Positions 1 through 5,178 of a DNA stretch of 9,643 nt are shown here, in pieces. The notes under the pieces were generated by a model. It ran no database searches. It saw nothing but the letters and a program-made list of their open reading frames with translations, and was not told the origin of the DNA. The DNA is from Desulfobacula sp. Lineage in GTDB: Bacteria; Desulfobacterota; Desulfobacteria; Desulfobacterales; Desulfobacteraceae. The DNA lies in assembly GCA_027858355.1 (NCBI GenBank), contig JAQICW010000754.1:1-9643 (forward strand), in the 5' to 3' direction. Numbering within the stretch: position 1 is the stretch's first letter; the number at the start of each line of letters is the position of its first letter. The translations under genes were made by a program, and so were the position numbers.

Positions 1-12
1 GTATAATAAAAA

Positions 13-512
13 TTAGATCTCAAAAAGGGTTTTAATTTTACCTGATCCAATTAATTTGGATAACAATCTAAAATTATTCTGTTCAAATCGAATTTTGCCG
101 GCAATGCAAGCTGGGTGAAAAACTTAATTTGGCAATATCTCTAAGGCTGTCAGGTGTGAAATTAGCATGATCAAATTTTCTTTAAAACACGCCTCGATGG
201 TTTCCCCATTTGGGCAACCATCATTAATAAAAAGCCGCATGGCTTCTTCAGCGGAATCTTTTAAATTCTTTATTGGATGAATCCACCCTCTTTTTGACAT
301 TTCTGCTAATGGAAACAGATTCCACTTAATATGGGGTATTGCCTTGGGAAAACTTCCCCTGTTTTTTGTAAAAAAATTTCATCGGGTATTCCCAAATTTT
401 GGAGAAGAGATCTCATCATTGAAAGAGTTAATGGTCTTTTTTTATTGAGGACCTCAGAGACCTTGCTCTTGCTGCCAATAAAGGGCATCAGGCCTTGTTG
501 ATTGATTCCCAA
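13..512 (-). pseudogene. Broken HigA/ImmA-type XRE antitoxin or regulator
   Basis: Read on the minus strand, this is a decayed gene of the HigA antitoxin family that carries an IrrE/ImmA-like C-terminal part. Positions 507 to about 350 give the helix-turn-helix part, with the family signature VSEVLNKKRPL followed by LGIPDEIFLQ. At the T-run near 346-352 (minus strand GTTTTCCC) the match moves by one frame and continues as FPKAIPHIKW and FPLAEMSKRGW. It then meets a TAA at 124-126. In the same frame beyond that stop a typical family C-terminus follows, HPACIAGKIRFEQNNF, ending at a TAA at 13-15. Visible lesions are a missing N-terminus, a short gap inside the HTH region (residues expected between QQG and the PFIGS motif), one frameshift, one in-frame stop, and loss of the central metallopeptidase-like part (no HExxH is visible). 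A product is very unlikely. The family assignment comes from recognised motifs, not a search. Confidence 0.72.
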
Positions 513-732
513 GGGTTGTATCCCATGACCGGTCGGGCCGGTCTTTATGGGAAAGATTCAGTTGCTGCCGCTGAAATTGCTATTAATGAAATTAATGCAA
601 AAGATTGAAAAAAACCAAATCCTGGAAAACCATAGCATTTATCGGACCGGACTACTCCTATGGGCACAGTCAGTTTGATGAGATTAAATATATAGTATAG
701 GAATTTTCATTTCCGCCTATTTCTCCGATCAA
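513..732 (+). pseudogene. Remnant of branched-chain amino acid ABC transporter substrate-binding protein
   Basis: Forward translation gives three collinear scraps of a Peripla_BP_6 (LivK-like) periplasmic binding protein. The first (about 513-608) reads YPMTGRAGLYGKDS then AEIAINEINAKD and a stop, like the N-terminal ligand-binding loop and first helix of the family. The second (614-700), in another frame, contains KTIAFIGPDYSYGHSQFDE, the typical start of the second lobe, and ends at TAG. The third (700-732), in a further frame, reads GIFISAYFSDQ, which resembles the later 'dgvFisgyy' strand. Large internal deletions separate the scraps, with no signal peptide and no C-terminus. The remnant abuts the broken HigA-type gene on one side and the toxin-antitoxin pair on the other, so two rearrangement junctions lie within about 220 bp. 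The first two scraps are convincing; the third is weaker. Confidence 0.62.
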
Positions 733-1028
733 ACAGGAACAGCTTTCAGCTTCACGCCAAGAGCTTTACAAACTCGTTGTATCGTGTCGAACCGAGGATG
801 GCTAGTGGACCGAAGAGCCTTGTATAGAGCCTCGCGCTTAATACCGCTGGCTCGGGCGATTTCTGTCATACCACGTGCCTTGGCAATATGACCTAATGCC
901 GCTGCTAACTCCCCTGAGTCACCTTCTTCAAGAACCTGGCTCAAATACTCTACGATGTCAGCATCGCTTTTAATATACTGTGCCATATCGAACTCGGGCA
1001 AATCATTGATTTTTATTTCTTTACGCAT
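729..1028 (-). CDS. Antitoxin of HI1420 type (XRE-like HTH), second gene of a toxin-antitoxin pair
   Basis: This 99-residue protein matches the 'addiction module antidote' family (TIGR02684, HI1420 type). It starts with a short flexible region ending DLPEFDMAQYIK, followed by a helical segment with the family pattern ELAAALGHIAKARG (40-53) and a helix-turn-helix at about 54-74 (GMTEIARASGIKREALYKAL). It ends with the KALGVKLKAVPV tail. Such antitoxins bind and neutralise the adjacent RelE/ParE-like toxin and usually repress their own promoter. The ATG lies only 6 bp after the toxin stop. A strong AAGGAG (1038-1043, minus strand) sits 9 bases upstream inside the toxin's last codons, so translation is probably efficient and coupled. 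The reading frame is full length with no lesions. The pair is visibly more GC-rich than its surroundings, consistent with horizontal arrival. Confidence 0.9.
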   Translation of the reverse strand: MRKEIKINDLPEFDMAQYIKSDADIVEYLSQVLEEGDSGELAAALGHIAKARGMTEIARASGIKREALYKALRSTSHPRFDTIQRVCKALGVKLKAVPV

Positions 1029-1034
1029 GACATA

Positions 1035-1331
1035 TCACTCCTTTATCATTACGGCTAAAGCTTTGGCATCTACAATATCTTTTGCTTGAGTGTTTTTGTC
1101 TCCACCACCAAGCATAACTATCAGCATTTCTCCACGTTGAATGTAGTACATCCGCCAGCCTGGTCCAAAAAATTCCCTCATTTCACAAACACCTTCACCA
1201 ACAGGGTTCACATCCCCCAGCAACCCGCGCTGAGCTTTTTCGAGCCTGCGCAGCAAGCGCATTCGCGTCGGCCGGTCTCGCAAATGATTGAGCCAATAAT
1301 CAAATTCAGGCATTCGTTTAATGATATACAT
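1035..1331 (-). CDS. Toxin of HI1419 type (RelE/ParE-fold), first gene of the toxin-antitoxin pair
   Basis: A 98-residue protein of the 'addiction module killer protein' family (TIGR02683, HI1419 type, RelE/ParE fold). Family landmarks are present in order: FDYWLNHLRD near the N-terminus, the basic stretch RMRLLRRLEKAQRG, GDVNPVGEGVCEMRE, the core FFGPGWRMYY, and the C-terminal GGGDKNTQAKDI. Members of this fold usually block translation (mRNA cleavage) or gyrase; which one applies here cannot be read from the sequence. Toxin-first order is as in HigBA-type modules. I chose the ATG at 1331 over the TTG at 1358. Family members begin just before the FD-WL motif, and the TTG lies inside the promoter. 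No ribosome binding site precedes the ATG, and the predicted transcript starts at it, so translation may be leaderless. The frame is intact. Confidence 0.88.
   Translation of the reverse strand: MYIIKRMPEFDYWLNHLRDRPTRMRLLRRLEKAQRGLLGDVNPVGEGVCEMREFFGPGWRMYYIQRGEMLIVMLGGGDKNTQAKDIVDAKALAVMIKE
1038..1043 (-). promoter_or_regulatory. Ribosome binding site of the antitoxin, inside the toxin gene
   Basis: On the minus strand the last toxin codons read AAGGAG just before its TGA, 9 bases upstream of the antitoxin ATG. This near-perfect Shine-Dalgarno sequence contrasts with the toxin, which has none. The arrangement favours antitoxin over toxin synthesis from one mRNA. Confidence 0.8.
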
Positions 1332-1337
1332 GGTATG

Positions 1338-1366
1338 ATTGTAATCGAAAGGGGACAATATGTCAA
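1338..1366 (-). promoter_or_regulatory. Sigma-70 type promoter of the toxin-antitoxin pair with possible operators
   Basis: Minus strand: TTGACA (1361-1366), a 17-base spacer, then TACAAT (1338-1343), close to the sigma-70 consensus. The predicted start point, about 7 bases beyond the -10 box, coincides with the toxin ATG at 1331. Two short inverted repeats overlap the boxes: GATT-gt-AATC at 1337-1346 on the -10, and GACA-ata-TGTC at 1354-1364 on the -35. Either could be where the antitoxin HTH binds for autorepression; that is inference. The -35 lies within the element-like stretch starting at 1351, the -10 outside it. Confidence 0.7.
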
Positions 1367-1553
1367 ATTAACAGTTGCAACCGGCAAAATGTAGATGTCA
1401 ACACTCTCAAGGAAATCGAAATAAGGCTGGCTGGATTTGCATTACACTGTGATGGAGACAATCAGGGGATAGTATTCCGGCTTTTCTTGGCATGCTTGTT
1501 TCCATCATACATTTAACCAGCGGCCTACAGGTAAAAAAATAAATCTGTCCCCG
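1351..1553. mobile_element. Possible MITE-like relic bounded by inverted GGGGACA motifs
   Basis: The left edge reads GGGGACAATATGTCAAATTA at 1351. The right edge, read from the other strand, is GGGGACAGATTTATTTTTTT ending at 1553. The two ends share GGGGACA and an AT-rich continuation in inverted orientation. In many genomes a GGGGACAGATTTA-type motif lies just upstream of REP-associated tyrosine transposase genes, and the interior here contains the start of such a gene. That this is one transposed unit of about 200 bp is inference; no target-site duplication is evident. Confidence 0.35.
1407..1493 (-). pseudogene. N-terminal fragment of a REP-associated tyrosine transposase (RAYT, Y1_Tnp)
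   Basis: The minus strand from the ATG at 1493 reads MPRKAGILSPDCLHHSVM and stops after 28 residues. RAYT/IS200-like transposases commonly start 'MPRxARIdaPGaLHHI..RG', so the first 18 residues match and the rest, including the HUH and catalytic tyrosine motifs, is gone. About 45 bases upstream lies the GGGGACAGATTTATTTT motif (1535-1553, minus strand), commonly seen ahead of these genes, which strengthens the call. The fragment cannot be active. Short length is the main reason for doubt. Confidence 0.58.
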
Positions 1554-1831
1554 TTCTCCGTTCTACCCGCAAGTAATTGGGTTTGACTGATCCCTGTTCT
1601 ATGGTATGGTCAGTTTGCTATGTGATAAATGTGGAGATATCCTGGAGTTTATATGAAAGTAGTGCGTTATGAGTTATGAGTCATGAGAACCAACTTGTCA
1701 ATTTAGGACCTCAATACTCAATACTCAATACTCATTACTTTCATCCTTTGTTGTGCCCGTCAGGGCATGGGCGTTATATGGGATATAAATGCTTTGAAAT
1801 TTCTCTATTTTTAATATGATGGAGTAAACAG
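1554..1831. other. Non-coding region upstream of gspA
   Basis: I see no gene in this stretch. It holds a weak promoter-like pair reading forward (TTGACT 1583-1588, 16 bases, TATGGT 1605-1610), the 7-bp repeat hairpin at 1655-1742, and a small perfect hairpin TGCCC-gtca-GGGCA at 1754-1767 without a following T-run. The gspA ribosome binding site is GGAG at 1821-1824, 7 bases before the ATG. The promoter pair is the only candidate I could find for gspAB and would give a leader of about 215 bases. Confidence 0.4.
1655..1742. repeat. Heptamer tandem repeats in inverted arrangement forming a long hairpin
   Basis: The left arm 1655-1687 contains TATGAGT twice plus a variant CATGAGA. The right arm 1710-1742 contains AATACTC three times (1713-1733) plus a variant. 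The right arm read on the other strand aligns with the left over 33 bases with 8 mismatches, starting from a shared GAAAGTA, so a single strand can fold into an imperfect stem with a 22-base loop. The 7-bp period resembles short tandemly repeated repetitive sequences known from cyanobacteria and other genomes. Function unknown; it could be a dispersed small repeat family. Confidence 0.65.
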
Positions 1832-3667
1832 ATGTACAATGCTTTTTTCAATCTAAGGGAAAAACCATTCAAACTGGTTCCAAATCCTGAATTTTTATTT
1901 TTGGGGAAATGCCATGAAGAGGCTTTGGCTCATCTGACCTATGCCACTTCCCAGGGAGATGGATTTGTAGAGATCACCGGTGAAGTAGGAACAGGTAAAA
2001 CCACGTTGTGCCGGGTGTTTCTTGAGGACCTTGACAAGGATATTGAAGTTGCATTTATTTTTAATTCAAAACTGGATTCCACACAACTTTTAAAATCCAT
2101 TCACAAAGAACTGGGAATTATCAGCATAGCCAATGGACCTGCAGAATTGACTCTTGATCTGAACGATTTTTTATTGGAAAAAAAATCCCAGGGGAAATCT
2201 GTGATTCTGCTCATTGATGAAGCCCAGAACCTGGGAAAAGAGACACTGGAACAACTCAGGTTGCTCTCGAACCTGGAAACCACCCGGAGCAAACTGCTCC
2301 AGATTATTCTGGTGGGACAGCCTGAGCTAAGGGAAATTCTTGATTCCCATGAAATGCGTCAGTTACGGCAAAGAATAAATTTAAGCTGCCATATTCATCC
2401 AATGACACAAAAGGAAACCTTAGATTATATTACACACCGTGTCAATGTGGCTTCCAGAAAACCCCAGACCCTGTTTACCCGTGCAGCCCAAAAGGCTATT
2501 TATAGGTTTACCCGGGGAATCCCCAGATTGATTAATATTGCATGTGATAGATCTCTTCTGGTAGCTTACAGCCTGAACAAAAAAGAAATAACCTTCTCCA
2601 GTGTAAAAATTGCTGTTGATGAATTGGATATGCGTATGGGAAATCAGCCCCGGCCTAATTCCAATTGGAAAAAAACGGCAATGGCCTTTGTCTCCATCAT
2701 TTTTATGTTTTGTCTCCTTTATGGGGTATTCATGGGGATACCATTGGAATGGAGAGACAAAATACAAGTTGATAAACATGAGATCACAGCATCAAATGAT
2801 CCCATAATAACTTCCCCACCCTTAAATCCGGTTAAAAAAGTGGAGCCCCCACTGGTTGAGGCAAAACCACTGCAGCCGGAGCTACTACAGCCAGAACCAC
2901 AACAATTGGAACCACAACAACTGGAACCACAACAATTGAAACCACTACAGCCGGAACCTGCTTTAGCCAATGCTCCCCTTATTGAAAAGGGTGAAGCCAG
3001 TAGGATTTTGTCTGTTATTAAAGAGACTGCAACGCGGGAGAGGGCCTTTCTTCATATTGCTTCCCTGTGGAATAATGAATCAACGATTCACTTAAATCCT
3101 TTAACACAGCAAATCCAATCCAACGTTCATTTTTTTAAAATTGCGGCCGCTCAAAACAATTTTCAAATGCTGTATCTTGAAAAAAGTCAGGATCTTATGG
3201 AAAGGTTAAATCTTCCTGTTATTTTCGGATTTGAATTGCCAGGTGATCCTGTAAAAAGCTTTTTCGGGGTTGACGGCATTACACCAGACAATGAATATAT
3301 TATTTTCCCGGGAATGGGTGAAACAAAATATAAAATTGATCCAAAAGAATTGTCACCCTATCTGAGCGGAGATATGTACATCGCCTGGAAGGATAATTTC
3401 GGTTATGACAGGGTTATAACCAGAACTTCATCCAAAGATTCGATTATGTCACTTAAACTGCTTCTGACTGAGATAGGCTTTCCCATTGTTGATATGACCC
3501 CCGTTTATGACGGCCCCGTGAGACAAGCAATAAAACAGATTCAAAAAAAATATGGGCTTGTTGAAGATGGCCTTGTGGGGCCATTAACAAAGATTGTGCT
3601 GTTTAATGAAAAAAAAGAAACCGCCGTACCCGCTTTAAGCAAAAACCGATTCAAACTCGATCAGTGA
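1832..3667 (+). CDS. gspA: Type II secretion ATPase GspA (ExeA-like) with peptidoglycan-binding domain
   Basis: A 611-residue inner-membrane AAA+ protein. In order: the family start MYNAFFNLREKPF; Walker A GEVGTGKT (50-57); Walker B VILLIDEA (124-131); a sensor-like stretch IILVGQPEL (158-166); RxxRI near 177-182; one membrane span at about 281-303; a Pro/Gln-rich linker (about 335-380); a region at 390-535 resembling the C39-like domain of GspA proteins but with no cysteine, so not a peptidase; and a C-terminal PG_binding_1 domain (about 538-592). In Aeromonas and Vibrio, GspA pairs with GspB, binds peptidoglycan, and is needed for the secretin to assemble or be placed in the outer membrane. 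The start is supported by GGAG 7 bases upstream and by the canonical N-terminus. gspB follows after 13 bp. The length is a little over the usual 540-550 residues, partly from the repeat-rich linker. Confidence 0.93.
   Translation: MYNAFFNLREKPFKLVPNPEFLFLGKCHEEALAHLTYATSQGDGFVEITGEVGTGKTTLCRVFLEDLDKDIEVAFIFNSKLDSTQLLKSIHKELGIISIANGPAELTLDLNDFLLEKKSQGKSVILLIDEAQNLGKETLEQLRLLSNLETTRSKLLQIILVGQPELREILDSHEMRQLRQRINLSCHIHPMTQKETLDYITHRVNVASRKPQTLFTRAAQKAIYRFTRGIPRLINIACDRSLLVAYSLNKKEITFSSVKIAVDELDMRMGNQPRPNSNWKKTAMAFVSIIFMFCLLYGVFMGIPLEWRDKIQVDKHEITASNDPIITSPPLNPVKKVEPPLVEAKPLQPELLQPEPQQLEPQQLEPQQLKPLQPEPALANAPLIEKGEASRILSVIKETATRERAFLHIASLWNNESTIHLNPLTQQIQSNVHFFKIAAAQNNFQMLYLEKSQDLMERLNLPVIFGFELPGDPVKSFFGVDGITPDNEYIIFPGMGETKYKIDPKELSPYLSGDMYIAWKDNFGYDRVITRTSSKDSIMSLKLLLTEIGFPIVDMTPVYDGPVRQAIKQIQKKYGLVEDGLVGPLTKIVLFNEKKETAVPALSKNRFKLDQ
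2894..2938 (+). repeat. 15-bp tandem repeat encoding EPQQL in the GspA linker
   Basis: Three consecutive near-identical copies of GAACCACAACAATTG (one base differs in the middle copy) encode EPQQL three times. They lie within a longer degenerate Pro/Gln array (PLQPEL, LQPEP, PLQPEP). The array makes the periplasmic linker of GspA longer and is a likely site for copy-number variation between strains. Confidence 0.85.
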
Positions 3668-3680
3668 AAGGTCAAATAAA

Positions 3681-4484
3681 ATGAGCACCATTTTAAAAGC
3701 CTTGAAACAAGCTGAAAAAGACAGTCCTGATCAAGGAGATGATAACCGCCCTTCCTTTAATGTTCAGACAACTTTAAGCTCACGGATGCGGCAACAGGAA
3801 AGAAGTTCTTTCTCAAGCCTGGGCAGGGTTGTGATCCTTATGGCCCTGGCCCTGGCGATTGTCATGGTAATATTCTCTTATTCTCTTTTTTTTAATAACA
3901 AGAAGATTCATCCCCAAATGCCCCAGGCTAAACAATCTCAGGTATTGGAGACACAGCCTGGTATTGTAAAAGATCAAAAACCAACATTTGCCGAACCTGT
4001 AATCAAAATTTCAGACCTGCCTGAACTTGCAAATAAAACTATTTTAAAACCCGAACCTGTTAACAAGGTCCCTGTTGGTGAATCATTTTCGAACCAAGAC
4101 AAAGACAAAGACAAAGACAAAGAAAGTATTCCATCTAAACCGCCCAATACACCTAAAACAATTCCAAATGACAATACTCCTTTAATTGCCGAAGAATCAA
4201 TTTTAAGCCGTTCGGCAGGGGAAGATCTGATCAAAGATGAAAAAGAGCTATTAAATGAAGACACACCAAAACAGGAAACTCTCCTACCCCTGGAAAATGA
4301 TAGCTTAAGAGTTCAGGCTATCTCCTGGGCTAAGGAGCCTGCAAGCCGGGTTGCAGTGATTGATAACAGAGTGCTCAAGGAGGGAGATTCTGTTCAAGGT
4401 TACCGCCTGGTTATCATTAAAAAGGACTCCGTGATTTTACATTATTCAGGCATCGACTATCGGTTGGGATTTCAATATCGATAG
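3681..4484 (+). CDS. gspB: Type II secretion protein GspB
   Basis: A 267-residue bitopic inner-membrane protein. It starts with the family N-terminus MSTILKALKQAEKD (cytoplasmic, amphipathic), has a membrane span at about 49-72, a long low-complexity periplasmic linker rich in Pro, Lys and Asp (about 75-205), and the GspB C-terminal domain (about 208-267) with the hallmark pattern LRVQAISWAKEPASRVAVI, NRVLKEGDSV and VILHYSGIDYRL. GspB works with GspA in secretin assembly through the cell wall; the C-terminal domain is the conserved part (PF16537 type). The gene begins 13 bp after gspA with AAAGG 9-10 bases upstream, so the two form an operon. Linker length and sequence vary in this family, so the Lys-Asp repeat is not alarming. 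Confidence 0.9.
   Translation: MSTILKALKQAEKDSPDQGDDNRPSFNVQTTLSSRMRQQERSSFSSLGRVVILMALALAIVMVIFSYSLFFNNKKIHPQMPQAKQSQVLETQPGIVKDQKPTFAEPVIKISDLPELANKTILKPEPVNKVPVGESFSNQDKDKDKDKESIPSKPPNTPKTIPNDNTPLIAEESILSRSAGEDLIKDEKELLNEDTPKQETLLPLENDSLRVQAISWAKEPASRVAVIDNRVLKEGDSVQGYRLVIIKKDSVILHYSGIDYRLGFQYR
4098..4121 (+). repeat. Hexamer repeat (GACAAA)4 encoding KD in the GspB linker
   Basis: Four perfect GACAAA copies encode DKDKDKDK within the periplasmic linker of GspB. In-frame 6-bp repeats can gain or lose copies without breaking the gene, so length variation between strains is expected. Confidence 0.85.
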
Positions 4485-4487
4485 GTA

Positions 4488-4541
4488 GTTTTTATTGTAT
4501 GCCAACCCTTGATATACCCTGGTATGTCCTACACTAAAAAC
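4488..4541. terminator. Possible stem-loop between convergent gspB and CPBP protease genes
   Basis: GTTTTTATTGTA (4488-4499) can pair with TACACTAAAAAC (4530-4541) at 11 of 12 positions, and the loop holds a small ATACC-ct-GGTAT inverted repeat. The structure sits exactly where the forward gspAB pair and the minus-strand operon meet, and it covers the stop codon of the protease gene. The stem is AU-rich and the T-run is on the 5' side, so it is not a textbook Rho-independent terminator. Only its position supports a bidirectional role. Confidence 0.3.
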
Positions 4542-5178
4542 CTTGGAAAAATAAAGAAATGGAAAAAATGGCAAGATTTCCAAGGGAATGAATTATAATT
4601 GGCGTAATCAAGCTTTTTGAATATTCAAATGATATGACAAACACAAGGCCACCTACAAATTGAATTATTGGGAGGTTGTTACCCGAAAAATGAAATAATG
4701 CAAAAATCAGGGTTGTAATTCCCATTGCCACGACAATATTAAATTTTCTTAAAAATGAATAAAGGATCCCCCTGAAATATAATTCCTCTGCAATGGGCCC
4801 AATCAATCCTCCTGTCAAAATAAATAAACACAGGCTTTTTTCCGGCAGATCAGAACGAATAAATTTAATTGGGTTTATATGATAAAAAAAAAGGATTATG
4901 GTAGCCACAGATACAATAACACCAAAAACAAAAGACCAGATCAATCCTATCTTAAGGCCATGGACCAGTTTTTGATTTGACAATCCTGCAAACTCAATCC
5001 CCTGGGGAATGATATATAAAAACCAGGCCAGCAAAGAGATTTGGGTTAAGCGTGTGATTGCAGTTACTTTAATTGGAGCCAGGGAATGTCCGAGCAGAGA
5101 GCCACCTGCCTCACACAGATAAATGATAAGCGTTGATACTATCAGAATTTTAAGAACTCCCCAATTGCTAAAATTCAT
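4534..5178 (-). CDS. CPBP-family glutamic-type intramembrane protease (CAAX protease-like)
   Basis: A 214-residue, multi-spanning membrane protein (about six hydrophobic segments). It carries the three active-site motifs of the CPBP/Abi (Rce1-like) family: EELYFRG at 131-137 (EExxxR), FALFHF at 159-164 (FxxxH), and HSLGN at 197-201 (HxxxN). All expected catalytic residues are present, so it should be an active protease. Known members cleave prenylated proteins, mature peptides or protect from bacteriocins, and some are proposed sortase-like enzymes that remove C-terminal sorting tails (myxosortases). The ATG overlaps the stop of the upstream HEAT gene by 4 bp (ATGA) and has AGGAG 8 bases upstream, so it is the last gene of the gspF operon. 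Its substrate is unknown. Operon membership suggests an envelope or secretion-linked target. Confidence 0.88.
   Translation of the reverse strand: MNFSNWGVLKILIVSTLIIYLCEAGGSLLGHSLAPIKVTAITRLTQISLLAWFLYIIPQGIEFAGLSNQKLVHGLKIGLIWSFVFGVIVSVATIILFFYHINPIKFIRSDLPEKSLCLFILTGGLIGPIAEELYFRGILYSFLRKFNIVVAMGITTLIFALFHFSGNNLPIIQFVGGLVFVISFEYSKSLITPIIIHSLGNLAIFSISLFFQGF

Noticed and set aside
1332..1358. Upstream TTG start that would lengthen the toxin by 9 residues
   Set aside because: It lies between the -35 and -10 boxes of a near-consensus promoter, and family members begin at the later ATG.
1086..1394. Forward 102-residue open frame
   Set aside because: It is antisense to the toxin gene, whose family motifs are clear, and has no recognisable content.
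1386..1509. Forward open stretch reading NVDVNTLKEIEIRLAG
   Set aside because: It is antisense to the transposase fragment, has no start with a ribosome binding site, and matches no family I know.
1680..1702. Minus-strand TTGACA-17-CATAAC inside the heptamer hairpin
   Set aside because: It points towards a stretch with no gene, and the -10 is made of repeat sequence, so it is probably coincidental.
1668..1733. CRISPR-like appearance of the short repeats
   Set aside because: Repeats are 7 bp and directly tandem, with no spacers and no cas genes.
1794..1820. TTGAAA-15-TATGAT as a gspA promoter
   Set aside because: The start point would fall at about 1827, after the ribosome binding site at 1821-1824, and the spacer is short.
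2719..2970. Minus-strand 83-residue frame packed with Cys, Gly and Ser (GSNCCGSGC-type), resembling a metal-binding or keratin-like protein
   Set aside because: It is the complement of the Pro/Gln repeat array in gspA. The composition is an artefact of reading CAACAA/CCA repeats backwards, with no separate ribosome binding site.
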